From contig JAQMRL010000006.1 in assembly GCA_035578175.1 (NCBI GenBank), positions 69,182,501-69,246,500 of the forward strand: 64,000 nucleotides of DNA. Reading direction: 5' to 3'. The notes under the pieces are model-generated. The model saw only the letters and a list, made by a program, of their open reading frames with translations. It ran no database searches and was not told the DNA's origin. Source of the stretch: Catonia carolina. Lineage: Eukaryota > Arthropoda > Insecta > Hemiptera > Achilidae. Positions 22,507 through 33,144 of this stretch are shown here, one piece after another. The position numbers and the translations under genes were made by a program. Each line of letters starts with the position of its first letter. Positions within the stretch are counted from its first letter, which is position 1.

Positions 22507-22998
22507 ATCATCCTCATCTCATTGGATCGTTGTTTAGGTCAACAGCGGAAAGACCGGTTTGAACCTCTAGATGTTTTTTTTTTAAGTAAAAATGAGGAGT
22601 GAGGTGGTTTATAATTTGCCTTTTTCATTGAGTTGAAAGCGTATTCTTATCAGCTTGTCAGATCCTCCGAAAAACACCTACTTTCCACTCTGCAAATGTC
22701 ATCTTAACTTCATTCACAACAGGATCTGGCTTTATAATAAAATTCATCACTCTCAGAGGAGATAAATCTGACTAGTGTCTTTTACATCTCTACCTCTACT
22801 GTTCTTATATCCTTCAGACATATAATTGGCTAACCATGTGATAAAGAACAGAACAATTTTTTTGTAGCCCTGGAACTAGCAAGTGAAAATCGAGTGAAAA
22901 TAATTTAACACTCCACCTGCCTGTTATGAGGAACTCATTGAACCATGCGGTTAATTATTGTTCTTAAATTGAACAGATTGCAAAATACACACATTAGA
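22507..22998 (+). repeat. Family C 3' fragment, interrupted by B8
   Basis: CATCATCCTCATCTCATTGG at 22507-22528 and TTGTTCTTAAATTGAACAG with GATTGCAAAATACACACATT at 22957-22997 are adjacent pieces of the family C tail, compared with C5 at 29425-29487. B8 separates them, with CTCATTGGA on the left and CTCATTGAA on the right as a target duplication. Confidence 0.65.
22530..22936 (-). repeat. Family B copy (B8), inserted in family C
   Basis: Inverted copy from TTGTTTAGGTCAACAGCGG to CCTGCCTGTTATGAGG, fairly diverged. Confidence 0.7.
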
Positions 22999-23003
22999 GA
23001 TGT

Positions 23004-23385
23004 GTTGTTGTTGTTTAGGTCATCAGCCGAAAGGCTGGTTTGAACCTGTAGAGGTTTTAGTAAGTAAAACGAGGAGTGAGGTGGTTTACCATTGCCTTCC
23101 TCACTGAGTGGAAAAGTACGCTTATCAGCATGCCGGGCCCTCTGAAAAGCACAAATTTTCCACTCTGCAAATGACACCTTCTTTTCACTCACCACAGTGT
23201 TTGGCTGTATAATGAAATTCATTACTTTCAGAGGAGATAACTCTGACTAGTGTCTTTTACACCTCTACCTCTTCTGTTCTTAAATGATTGGCTGACCATG
23301 TGATAAGAAACAGAACTATTTATTTTAGCCCTGCAATGACCGGATTGAGTAAATAATTTGACACTCCATCTGTCTCTTATGGGCA
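23004..23385 (-). repeat. Family B copy (B9)
   Basis: From TGTTGTTGTTTAGGTCATC to TCTCTTATGGGCAG. ATTAGAGAT lies on both sides (22996-23004 and 23388-23396), a target duplication. B8 and B9 thus entered the same family C tail in the same orientation in two events. Confidence 0.75.
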
Positions 23386-24029
23386 GAAATTAGAGATATA
23401 TATTTTTATTACATTAGAGATATAAAAAATATATCGTACTTTTGACGAAATCTATTCCCTAAAGGGTCATCTACGAAAAAAGATTTATTTATTTGTCGTT
23501 TCCTTACCAAAATTTTCTCACCTGATATGATCTGACGCACTGTTTTAGTTCAGAAAAGACTTAGTCTAAGAAAATTGTATTAAATAATCTACTTCAGAAC
23601 TTTATTTGTTGGAACAAGATATTCTATTCCGATCGGATGTAATACAGTGTGGTGTGAAACGTCCTTAAATCTGTCATTTAGTTTTACCATAGTTCAAGTG
23701 ATTGTTTTTTTCGTATTTTCTTTTCACCTTCTATTTCTATAGTCTGGTTAAATTATCGTATTATTAGCTACCAGTTTCACAACCTCTACTTGTAAAATGT
23801 ATCTGTTTATTTATTACTTAAATTTTTATTACCCTCATTAATGAAATATCCAGAATGTTTTGCAACAAGTTATTCAAATGTAATGGGCTGATTCTGGGCA
23901 TTAAATAATCAAAAACATTTATACGGATATAAATATCGTACTTCGTTTTCCGTCTGTCCGCTGTTTAGGTTTTTAAATAAATTAATTGTTCTTTCCAGAA
24001 TGATTTAAGGCATTGTAATAAAATCCTAA
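23386..24029. other. AT-rich spacer, no gene seen
   Basis: Two copies of ATTACATTAGAGATAT-like sequence follow B9. Otherwise nothing is recognisable. Confidence 0.4.
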
Positions 24030-24225
24030 TGTATAATTCTGCGGGGAAGATAGAGGGAAGAGGAATCCTGGTACAAGAAGAATTTCCTGGCTCGCCAATT
24101 CAAGGACCTGTTTGGTAAAAGTTCCACAAAATTGTTCCGGATTGCGACTAATAAGATCAAAACTGCCATCATGATCGCCAACATCCGAATCGAATAGGCA
24201 CGAGAAGAAGGAGAATAAAATCCTT
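24030..24225 (+). pseudogene. LINE 3' end fragment related to 4544-5200
   Basis: Plus-strand frames give GKRNPGTRRISWLANSRTC-like sequence, then SSTKLFRIATNKIKTAIMIA and NIRIE, followed by a stop and a purine tail. This mirrors the end of the 4544-5200 fragment (GKRSVGRRRIFWLRNLRK, ELFRAAVDKVRLTMMITNLR). A frameshift lies near 24105. Confidence 0.6.
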
Positions 24226-24282
24226 TTAATACTATTATCATAATACCAAAAGGATCGACACCGAATGCTGTTGTTCCATAAC

Positions 24283-24600
24283 AAGCAGGTGGAAAGTTAT
24301 ATTATTTGCACTCGATCTGCTAATTCCAGAGCTACAAAAGTTAGTTCTCTTTCTTATCACATGGTTGGCCAATTATATCACTGAAGCATTTAACAACAGA
24401 AGAGGTACAGGTGTAAAAGACACAAGTCACAGTTATATCCTCTGAGAATAATCAATTTCATTATTCATTTAGATTTAGACCATGTGGTGAATGAAGAGAA
24501 GGTGCCATTATTGTAGCGTGGAAAGTAGATGCTTTTCAGAGGACCTGGCATGCTGATAAGCATACTTTTCCACTCAGTGAGGAAAGCATAATGACATTAG
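24283..24600 (+). repeat. Family B copy (B10), 3' truncated
   Basis: From CAAGCAGGTGGAAAGTTATA through GGCATGCTGATAAGCATAC, ending near GTGAGGAAAGCATAATG. The last ~90 bp of the family are missing. Confidence 0.7.
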
Positions 24601-24652
24601 GACTAATCAGATACTTTTATCTTTTATAAGACCTACACCCAATGCTGTTGTA

Positions 24653-25617
24653 CGAGGCGTGTTCAGAAAGTAAGTACCGTTTTTTTTAAAAAAAACAAGT
24701 AAAACAATATTTTTTTCAACACAATTTTATTTCTACATGAAAGCCCAAACCTTAAACTATTTTTCGACATAGTTTCCACCGATGTTCAAACACTTGTAGC
24801 GGGTTATCAATTTGTCTATACCCTCTTCGTAGAAGGTTCCCGCCAACGAATGTAGCTACGACTCCACGGCAGTTTTCACTTCATCGTCGGTTTCAAAGCG
24901 TTGGCCGCCTAGCTCGCGCTTCATGTGCAGGAACAAGTGGTAGCCAGACGGTGCCAAGTCTGGGCTGTAGGGCGGGTGATCGAACTGCTCCTAACAAAAT
25001 TGTCGAACCAATGTTTGAGTGTCACCAACGGTATGGGGCCGAGCATTGTCATGGAGCAACACAATTCCGTTACTGAGCATTCTTCTCCGTTTGTTTTGAA
25101 TTGCCCGCCTTAGTTTTCTTAAGGTTTCGCAATACCTTGCCGCATTAATGGTTTCACCTCTTGGGAGAAAATCAATCAGTAAAACACCTTTCCGATCCCA
25201 AAAGACAGTGCACATGATTTTTTGTGCAGACATTGTCGTCTTGAATTTTTGTTTCTTCGGGGATTGCGTGTGTCGCCACTCCATTGACTGCTGTTTAGTA
25301 CCGGTGTGACATGACGGACCCAATTTTCATCACCTGTCACAATTTTGTTTAAAAAATCCTCACCATCATCACTGTACCGAGTGAGAAAAGTCAAAGCACT
25401 TCCGAGTCTCGTGGTTTTGTGCACGTCAGTGGTGGGAACCTTCTACGAAGAGGGTATAGACAAATTGATCACCCGCTACGACAAGTGTTTGAACATCGGT
25501 GGAAACTATGTAGAAAAATAGTTTAAGGTTTGGGCTTTCATGTAGAAAAATTGTGTTGAAAAAAATTGTTTTACTTGTTATTTTTTAAAACGGTACTTAC
25601 TTTCTAAACACGCCTCG
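24653..25617 (-). mobile_element. Mariner element with inverted duplicate of its 3' end; transposase broken
   Basis: TA at 24651-24652 and 25618-25619 flank 28-bp terminal inverted repeats starting CGAGGCGTGTTCAGAAAGTA. The minus-strand transposase of the DD34D mariner type shows the first catalytic motif VTGDENWVRH near 25330, the second LLHDNARPHT near 25040 and the third PPYSPDLAPSGYHLF near 24950. A frameshift separates the first and second motifs, and a stop precedes the third block (25010). The N-terminal DNA-binding half is missing. In its place 25436-25617 is an inverted copy of 24653-24835, including the last transposase codons. The protein cannot be made; mobilisation in trans is conceivable since both ends carry TIRs. 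Confidence 0.9.
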
Positions 25618-25619
25618 TA

Positions 25620-25760
25620 TAACAGACAGGAGGAGTATTAAATTGTTTCCTCTCAGTCTCCTAGTTCCAGGGTTACAAAAAATAGTTCTGTTTCTTATAT
25701 CACGGTCAGCCAATCATATGACTGAAGTATTTAAAAAGAAAAAAGGTAGAAGTGTAAAAG
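25620..25760 (+). repeat. Family B copy (B11), 5' part only
   Basis: AACAGACAGGAGGAGTATTA through GTGTAAAAGAT. It is truncated where a different AT-rich sequence begins. Confidence 0.65.
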
Positions 25761-25930
25761 ATTTATTTATTCACAATACATTGTTTACAACAGGCCAAAG
25801 TGGCCCAATGATAGAAATAATATTACATATACAAAAAATAAACAGTATTTCAAACTACGAGTAAATCACGATTACACATCTAAATTAATATAATACTTTA
25901 ATCATAAATAATAATTTTTTTTTGTAATTC

Positions 25931-26243
25931 CACACGTGTGTACGTTGCAATCTGTTCAATTCAGAACAATAAGCAACCCTATGACCCAATGAGATGAGGA
26001 TGATGTGTATGAAGTGTAAATGAGGTGTAGTTTTGTACACACTCAGGTCGACCATTCCTGAGTGAGTATGGTTAATTGAACCCCAACCATCAAAGAACAC
26101 CGGTAACAACTGTCTAGTACTCAAATCCGTAAAAAAGTAACTACCTCTACTAGGATTTGAACCAGGAACCTTCGTCTCCGAAAATCAGCTGTTTAACAGC
26201 TGATTTTGGCGACGACTTTACCTCTAGACCAACCCGGTGGGTC
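25931..26243 (-). repeat. Family C tRNA-derived SINE (C4)
   Basis: Full-length inverted copy with minus-strand head ACCCACCGGGTTGGTCTAGA, a hairpin AATCAGCTGTTAAACAGCTG and B box GGTTCAAATCC. Confidence 0.85.
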
Positions 26244-26312
26244 AAACAATAATATTAATAAGAGAAAAAGTAACTCGATTGGATAGAGAGAGTGTCAAAA
26301 TAAAACTTCAGT

Positions 26313-26506
26313 GCCGGCCACACTGGCGAAGTTGGTAACGTGCTCGCCTCTCATCATGCGGTTCTGGGTTCGAATCATACTCAGGCATGGCATATTTTCA
26401 TACGTTACAAAAAAATCATTTCACCCTCCATTGTACAAAGTTACACCCCAATGTCGTCGCTAATGACCGTAGCAGTTGATGCAACGTTAAATAAATAATT
26501 TAAAAA
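26313..26506 (+). repeat. Family D tRNA-derived SINE (D1) with 11-bp target duplication
   Basis: The head has CACTGGCGAAGTTGGTAACG (A-box region) and GGGTTCGAATCATACTC (B box). The body holds GCATGGCATATTTTCATACG and a tail GATGCAACGTTAAATAAATA. AAAACTTCAGT flanks it at 26302-26312 and 26507-26517. Confidence 0.85.
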
Positions 26507-26589
26507 AAAACTTCAGTTTAAAGATAGAGAACGGTTCAAGAGACAAACCTTATGACATAAGAAATATTTTTAAAAATTTCCTTAATACA

Positions 26590-26970
26590 TAAAATAGTGT
26601 CAAATTATTTACACTCAATTTGTTCGTTGCAGGGCTAAAATAAATAGTTCTGTTTCTTATCACATGGTCAGCCAATTAAATGACTGAATAATTTAAGAAC
26701 AGAAGAGGTAGAGGTGTACTGTGACACTAATCAAGAGTTATCTTCTCTGAAAGTAATGAATTTCATTGTACAGCCAGACCCTGTGGTGAATGAAGTGAAG
26801 TTGTCATTTACAGAGTGGAAAATATGTGCATTTCAGAGGGCCCGGCATGCTGATAAGCGTACTTTTTCACTCAGTGAGGAAGGCAATGGTAAACCACCTC
26901 ACTCCTCGTTTTAATTAGTAAAACCTCTAGAGGTTCAAACCAGCCTTTCGGCTGTTGACCTAAACAACAA
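26590..26970 (+). repeat. Family B copy (B12)
   Basis: From TGTCAAATTATTTACACTC to GTTGACCTAAACAACAATAC. It contains the recurrent frame at 26714-26914. The 5' hairpin is missing. Confidence 0.75.
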
Positions 26971-27089
26971 TACATAAAAAATACCAAAAAACCAAAAATA
27001 CCGGGTAAATAAAATACATTTAAAAATTAAATAATTTATAAAACCTTGGAGCTTCTCAGGTTAAACGAGGCTCGACTCTGATGAAACGG

Positions 27090-27330
27090 TCAGTAGTCAG
27101 AGTTATCTCCTATGAGAGTAATGAATTTCACTATACAGTCAGACTCTCTGATAAATGAAATGAAGGTGTCATTTGCAGGGAGGGAAATATGTTCTTTTCA
27201 GACGACCTGTCATGCTGATAAGCATAATTTTTAACTCAGTGAGGAAGACAAAGGTAAACCACAATACTCCTCGTTTTACTTAGAAAAACATCTAAGATTC
27301 AAACCGCCTTTGGTTGATGACGTAAACACG
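27090..27330 (+). repeat. Family B copy (B13), 5' truncated
   Basis: AGTAGTCAGAGTTATCTCC through TTGATGACGTAAACACG. Diverged and lacking the first ~130 bp. Confidence 0.65.
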
Positions 27331-28154
27331 ATAGAATTTATAAAAGTTTGTACTATTTTTATAGAAAACAAAATTTTGTTCAGGAACTTCCGTAATCTAT
27401 TTAAAGTTAATATTTTAATTCACAGCGCATTTGTTTTAATTTATAAGAAAACGGATAAAAAATATTTATCTAATTTACATATTAAATAATCTCGTATGTA
27501 GAATTTCTGTATATTTTTTACAATAAAGTAAACAATATAAAAATACCGTTGTGTAAAATAACTTGAAATAATTCATCAAATTCTCTTTATTCTTATAAAT
27601 TTATTTTGACATTTACATGCACCCTGATTTTATAATTTATGATTATTTAAAATATAAATTATGTAAGAACTTTTAAGAGCGTTTATGAATTACTTATGTA
27701 ATTATTGTATCTTCTAAAAAGATTCTTTATTCTTTTATTCCATAAGTTAAAATTTACTGAATTTAAAATGAATTTAACAAATTTTCTCATTCTTGACTGG
27801 GTCATTAATTTTTACAACTGTTTTGTTTCTTTAGATTATTAACTGAATAAATTATTTAATCTTATTTTTTATTTAGAAAAAAATATATTTATTTTACAAA
27901 ATATAATAAAAATAAATAGTCATTGTAAACAATATATTTTTCATATTATAACTAATGATACGGTAAACTGTAACAAAAATATTAACACTTATTGTTAATA
28001 AATTGTTATTTTTTACGTCCGACGGTTTTACAAATTACTGTTAATTTAGATGAAAGGTTTTAGATAATAATAAGTCATACAAAAATTCCAGTCCGAGAAT
28101 TGAACTCGGGATTCCTGAATTAGAAATTTTTTAAGTATATTTAAAGTAGCTTGA
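27331..28154. other. AT-rich spacer, no gene seen
   Basis: The longest very AT-rich stretch of the left half. At 28088-28118 there is CCAGTCCGAGAATTGAACTC, an isolated tRNA-like B-box region on the minus strand, probably another SINE remnant. Confidence 0.45.
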
Positions 28155-28236
28155 ACAGCAGCAGACCCTAGCCGGGAATCAAACCCGGGACCTCCGCGTT
28201 TAAGGCTAACATGCTACCACTACGCTACGGCGGCCC
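28155..28236 (-). repeat. tRNA-like SINE head
   Basis: Minus strand reads CGCCGTAGCGTAGTGGTAGC with A box, then GGTCCCGGGTTTGATTCCCG with B box. It resembles a tRNA but continues into TAGGGTCTGCTG rather than a closing acceptor stem, and similar heads at 19735 and 41628 have SINE bodies. I therefore call it a SINE, not a tRNA gene. Confidence 0.6.
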
Positions 28237-28247
28237 GAAAGCGTTTT

Positions 28248-28860
28248 TTTTACTTTATCTAGCCCTATATGAATATATAGGGAAGGAAAGTATTGTTTTC
28301 ATGTCAATTTTTTGAAATTGAGATTTCACCAGATATAGTACACATTTTCAGCCCCTCTGAACCAAAAAAAACAACATGTTTTTAGTTAATTGTGTGGAAA
28401 AATATCACAAGATTTTAAGTTAGATACCACTACCGGACTCGACACAAACATTTTCATCAAAATCGGTCAACCGGTAGTAGTAGTTTATTCGTGCGGATTT
28501 TTACTTTTTTAAGATTTTCTCAAAACAGTTTCTACGATTATTTTAAAAACCCCTCATTTACTACGATTTGATGCTCTATAAGATAGGATAAGCGCTATAT
28601 CTACTGAAATTCTTTGGGGGGCCTGTGCTCACGTAGGAAACAATGTATTTTTTAAGATTGCGGCCTTAATATGTATTTTAGGATAAAAGTATACAATTGA
28701 AGTTGATAAAAAACCTACTTTATTATTTCAAGTATTTTCCTCAAGTGCTAGATTAGCATCAATCAGTGAATTTTTGAATTTTTAAGTCGACCAGTGGTTG
28801 ATTTTCATTTAGCGTCATTCATTCATGATTAAAATTAAATTATGTTTGTCATATTACAGT
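28248..28860 (-). mobile_element. Family A partial copy (A8)
   Basis: Inverted copy from ACTTTATCTAGCCC-type end with ATATATAGGGAAGGAAAGT to CATGATTAAAATTAAATTATG. The CA tract is almost gone (TTGTGTGG), and the 5' hairpin end is missing. Confidence 0.75.
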
Positions 28861-28944
28861 ACACTTTAGTCCATCATTCTATAGTCCAGACTATTCTATA
28901 GTCCGAACTATTCCACGAGTTCAGATCTAACAAAAAATATTGCT

Positions 28945-29148
28945 GGACGGCCGCATTGGCGCAGTTGGTAACGTGCTCGCCTCTCATCATGCAGTCCTGG
29001 GTTCGATTCCCACTCAGGCATGGCATATTTTCATACGTTACAAAAAATCATTTCATCCTACATCGCATAAAGTTCCACCCCAACGTCGTCGCTAATGACC
29101 ATTGCAGTTGATGCGACGTTAAATAAATAAAAAAAAAATAAAATAAAA
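28945..29148 (+). repeat. Family D tRNA-derived SINE (D2) with 13-bp target duplication
   Basis: Starts GGACGGCCGCATTGGCGCAG with A box and B box (GGGTTCGATTCCCACTC) intact, and ends in AAATAAATAAAAAAAAAA. AAAAAATATTGCT flanks it at 28932-28944 and 29149-29161. Confidence 0.9.
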
Positions 29149-29172
29149 AAAAAATATTGCTAAATACACGTA

Positions 29173-29492
29173 CCCACCGGGTTGGTCTAGAGGTAAATTC
29201 GTCGCCAAAATCAGCTGTTTAACAGCTAATTTTCGGAGACGAAGGTTCCTGGTTCAAATCCTAGTAAAGGTAGTTACTTTTATACGGATTTGAATACTAG
29301 ACAGTGGTTACCGGTGTACTTTAATGGTTGAGGTTTAATTAACCATACTCTCTCAGGAATGGTCGGCCTGGGTCTGTACAAGACTACACCTGATTTACAC
29401 ATCATACACAATCATCATCCTCATCTCATTGGGTCATGGGGTTGCTTATTGTTCTAAATTGAACAGATTGCAACGTACACAAATTAGGAATA
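29173..29492 (+). repeat. Family C tRNA-derived SINE (C5), plus strand
   Basis: The only full family C copy on this strand: ACCGGGTTGGTCTAGAGGTA (A box), GGTTCCTGGTTCAAATCC (B box), ending CAACGTACACAAATTAGG. It lies directly downstream of D2. Confidence 0.9.
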
Positions 29493-29720
29493 AAAAATAA
29501 TTTTTTAAAATACGTACTTAGTAGTAGTCTAATTAAACCTTTATAGGGCAGTAGCTACTACAGGGAAAATATAAATGTTGTAAAATGTTAAATTTTGTTT
29601 TATAGGGACTTGAGTAATGTACTTCTAGTGCCAGAACAGTAAGATTATTCCTTTTTTTATGTCAAACCCTGGTAAGTATAGTTACCAAGTAATTTTAATT
29701 GAAATGGGAATCACATAGTA

Positions 29721-30498
29721 CCGGGTGATTTTTTAGTCCTGTTACCCAATTGTTAATGTCTGGTAATTTTTTTCTAAAAAAGGGATATTTTGTTTTGTTA
29801 CACACAAAGTTGGTAGCCCTACTCAACCGGTATAGATACGACAGTTTGAGTTGATTCTCCTTGAGTTGCGTAAAATTTTGTGCTGTTTCCAGTTGAGTTA
29901 CGAACAGAATGTCTTTTACCCTAGAACGGGTTTTCATTCTTGAACAATATTTTGCTACAAAATCGTATGCGAGTGTAAAAGAATCATTTCAAATTAAATT
30001 TTTTGGTGTTCCTCCACTCTATTCTAGTCAATTTCTAGGCTAACTAACTGATTTTTAGAGGCAGGTATTGTTTGCAGCAGAAAACGTAGAGGTCGACCAA
30101 CTCTCTTGACAGATGACGTTAAGAGAATGTGAAAACAAGATTGCTCAATTCTCCATGGAAAAGTTTACAAAAACTTTCCTCGCATGTTGATGTCATGTTC
30201 GAGTGCTCAGAAAGCTGCTAAAAAATTTAAATTGTATCCGTATCACATACGATTAGTTCTAGAGCTTCAGCCTCCAGATTTAAACAAGAGATTGTTTTAG
30301 GATAAAAGACATTCTGTTCGTAGCACGACCGGAAATGGCACAAAATTTTACACAGCTCAAGGAGAATCAACTCACACTGCCATATCCATACTGGTTGAGT
30401 AGAGCTACCAACTTAGTGTCACAAAACAAAATTTATTTATTTTAGAAAAATATTACCAGACATTAACAATTGGGTAACAGGACTAAAAAATCACTCTG
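29721..30498 (+). mobile_element. Decayed Tc1/mariner-type element with long inverted repeats
   Basis: TA flanks at 29719-29720 and 30499-30500. The ends are inverted copies beginning CCGGGTGATTTTTTAGTCC on the left; similarity extends ~215 bp inward on both sides (29721-29935 against 30296-30498). The 360-bp centre, read on the plus strand, gives VFILEQYFATKSYASVKESF and then stop-broken frames. That recalls the helix-turn-helix N-terminus of a family of mariner-like transposases (EQYF, KSY--V). No DDE motif remains. The empty TA site is preserved at about 34241. Confidence 0.75.
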
Positions 30499-30555
30499 TA
30501 TTTGGTGGTAAGAATGCTTATTAAAACAACGTGTAGCCCTATATAACAGAAAAAA

Positions 30556-31354
30556 TCTGGTGTGAAACACTCACACAACTTTCTCTTGCCAATGCAAATG
30601 ATTAATAATAAACCTAACATTATTAATAAAATATTAGAAATGAACAAAAACTAACCTCAAAAACATAACCTTATTTTAATCATGAGTGAATGACGCAAAA
30701 TGACAATCGAACTCAGTTTGGCTTAAAAATACGGAAAATTACGCTTTCCCGCTAAACTAGGCTCTGTAGAGAAAAATGCTCTAAACAAAAGTTGTAGATC
30801 TTTTAATTTTCTATAACTTTTATTATATACACTTTTGTCGTAAAATGCATACTAAGACCGAAATGTTAAAAAAATCGATTTTTCTCACGTTTTCGTGAGA
30901 AAAAAACAAAAAATCGCAAATTACCGCTAAACTAAGCGTTATACAAAAAAATGTTTGAAACAAAAGTTGTAGGTTTTCAAATTCTCTACAACTTTTATTA
31001 TATAAGTTTTTGCGCTAAAATTTATATTAAAGCCGTAATCTTAAAAAAACAACGTTTTTACGTGAAAACAGCCTCACCGAGAATTTCAGCAAACATGGCG
31101 CCTACCCTATCTTGTAGAGAATAAAAAATTGAGTAAAATAGGCGATTTTAAAAAAAATCGTAGGACCAGTTTTTGAGAAAATCGCAAAAAACTGAAAAAT
31201 TATACGAATAAACTACTACTTCCGGTTGACCGATTTTGATGAAAATGTTCGTGTCGCGTCCGGTAGTGGTATGTAACTTAAGTTTGAAGTTTCAAGTTCG
31301 TACGATGTTCCGTTCTTGAGATATTCTGTTCACACACAGACACACTGACACACA

Positions 31355-31391
<37 letters not shown>

Positions 31392-31532
31392 ACACACAGA
31401 CCAATCGCTAAAAACATGTTTTTTGGGTTCAGGGGGTCTGAAAACGTATAGATCCGGTGAAAACTCGATTTCGAAAAATCGACATGAAAACAATACTTTC
31501 CTTCCTATATATTCATATAGGCAAGAGAAAGT
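30556..31532 (+). mobile_element. Family A full-length copy (A9) with matching empty site
   Basis: Complete element, TCTGG...AAAGT, between six A on the left and four A on the right. The duplicated locus at 34280-34290 reads CAGAAAAATGTGTC with no insertion, which fixes the element ends and indicates a target duplication of four to five A. Central (CA)n at 31330-31398 with GACA interruptions. Confidence 0.9.
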
Positions 31533-31949
31533 AAAATGTGTCGAATAATATTTATCTTATCTTTATATTAGCATGAATGCATGCTTTCCCGTAAAAAACT
31601 GGAGTTTTCTAAGCACTTTATAAAAGTAACAACAAAACAACATGGTATCGTACGCTGGTATAAATCCTTACAACATTCGTGTAACTCACAAAGCAAATGG
31701 TCTTGCTTAGTAACATATATTTAATTTTTTCATTGTTGTCATTCTAACGTAGAATATATGTTACTAAGCAATGAATTTACTTAAAATTATTCACTTTTAT
31801 TGAATTTCCTTAAGTAGGAAGCATACAAGAATCTTCTGAAGAAGATAAATACATAAAGAAGAACTTTATTATTTTATTGAACACTTGAACAGTGAAATAT
31901 ATATTAATAAATACACATACAAGTAATCTAATTGGTAAATTTTTTAAAA
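31533..31949. promoter_or_regulatory. Upstream region of the small gene, possible TATA signals
   Basis: Unique sequence apart from the duplication end at 31703. Just before the gene lies GAAATATATATTAATAAATA (31893-31912), a possible TATA region. ATATGTTACTAAGCAA at 31754-31769 partly repeats TTAGTAACATAT at 31708-31719 in inverted order. These are inferences from position only. Confidence 0.3.
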
Positions 31950-32234
31950 ATGTTTAATCTACCGTCTTTCGTTACTGCTCTTGCAGTTACCAGCATCGTA
32001 GCAGATATTGGTTACTCTTTCTACCAACAAGTCAAAGAAAAAGAAGAAGAAAAGAAAAAGCGACAACAAGAAATCATCAACAAAGAAGAAGAATTAAAAT
32101 ATATCCTTTTGGGTTTTTACAGCGATGCAATTTCAGAACCACAATTGGATCATGCTATCAGTGTATACGGAGATGAAATATATCAAAAAGTTTGCTTGGA
32201 AGTTGTGCACCAGATTATGAAAAATCTGGTGTGA
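31950..32234 (+). CDS. Small hypothetical protein, 3' end replaced by a family-A insertion
   Basis: From the ATG at 31950 the frame gives 94 residues starting MFNLPSFVTALAVTSIVAD. An upstream in-frame TTG at 31932 would add six residues but is not an animal-type start. Residues 6-24 are moderately hydrophobic (possible membrane or signal segment). Residues 29-50 are highly charged (KEKEEEKKKRQQ) and likely helical or coiled coil. Residues 51-92 look like a folded helical segment (YILLGFYSDAISEPQLDHAI, VCLEVVHQIM). The last codons (NLV, stop) come from the family-A element at 32225. Joining the flanks across that element gives a frame that runs on nine codons to its own stop near 33178. I do not recognise the family. 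Coding is plausible because the composition and frame stand out from the AT-rich surroundings; it may also be a last exon. Confidence 0.5.
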   Translation: MFNLPSFVTALAVTSIVADIGYSFYQQVKEKEEEKKKRQQEIINKEEELKYILLGFYSDAISEPQLDHAISVYGDEIYQKVCLEVVHQIMKNLV

Positions 32235-32983
32235 AACACTCACACAACTTTCTCTTGCCAATGAAAATAATTAACAATAAACCTAACATTAGTAATAAAA
32301 CATTAGAAATGAACAAAAAACTAACCTCAAAAACATTACTGAAATACACAAAATTAAAATCGACCTCAGTTTGGCTTAAAAATACGGAAAATCACTCTTT
32401 CACACTGAACTAGGCTTGTAGTGAAAAATGCTTAAATAGAAGTTGTAGATCTCTTAATTTCCTATAAATTTTATTTTATACACTTTTGTCGTAAAATGCA
32501 TTCTAAGGCCGAAATCTTTAAAAAAAATAGATTTTTCACACGTTTTCGTGAGAAAAAAAAACAGAAAATTGCTAATTACCGCTAAACTAAGCGTTATACA
32601 AAAAAATGTTCGAAATAAAAGTTGTAGAATTTTACATTCTCTACAACTTTTATTATATAACGTTTTGCACTAAAATGTATATTAAAGCCGCAATCTTTAA
32701 AAAAAATGTTTTTACGTAAAAACAGCCTCACGCAGAAATTCAGCAAACATGGCGCCTACCCTATCTTGTAGAGCATAAAAAATGTAGTAAACCAGGCGAT
32801 TTTTAAAAAATCGTAGGACCAGTTGTTGAGAAAATCGCAAAAAAGTGAAAAATTACATGAATAAACTAACACTTCCGGTTGACCGATTTTGATGAAAATG
32901 TTCGTGTCGGGTCCGGTAGTGGTATGTAACTTAAGTTTCAAGTTTCAACATCGTACGATGTTCCGTTCTTGAGATATTCTGTT

Positions 32984-33014
<31 letters not shown>

Positions 33015-33144
33015 CAATCGCTAAAAACATGTTTTTTGGGTTTAGGGGGTCTGAAAAGTATAGATCCGGTGAAAACTCGATTTCGAAAAATCGACATGAA
33101 AACAATACTTTCCTTCCTATTTATTCATATAGGCAAGAGAAAGT
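32225..33144 (+). mobile_element. Family A full-length copy (A10) inserted in the small gene
   Basis: TCTGGTGTGAAAC to GAGAAAGT with AAAAA on both sides (32220-32224 and 33145-33149), a clean 5-bp duplication. The CA tract is short (32984-33010). Confidence 0.9.

Larger units (their letters stand above)
29538..31703. repeat. Segmental duplication, copy 1 (interrupted by a mariner-like element and A9)
   Basis: About 400 bp of unique sequence matching 33682-34450, in the same order: GTTGTAAAATGTTAAATTTT, TAGTGCCAGAACAGTAAGAT, GTGGTAAGAATGCTTATTAAA, GTAGCCCTAT-TAACAG, ATTAGCATGAAT, GCTTTCCCGTAAAAAACT and CATTCGTGTAACTCACAAA. Two insertions (29721-30498 and 30556-31532) are absent from the other copy. 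Confidence 0.85.

Noticed and set aside
28155..28236. tRNA gene
   Set aside because: A and B boxes are present, but no closed acceptor stem is evident and related heads carry SINE bodies. The same applies to the heads at 10990, 26313, 28945, 29173 and 39953.
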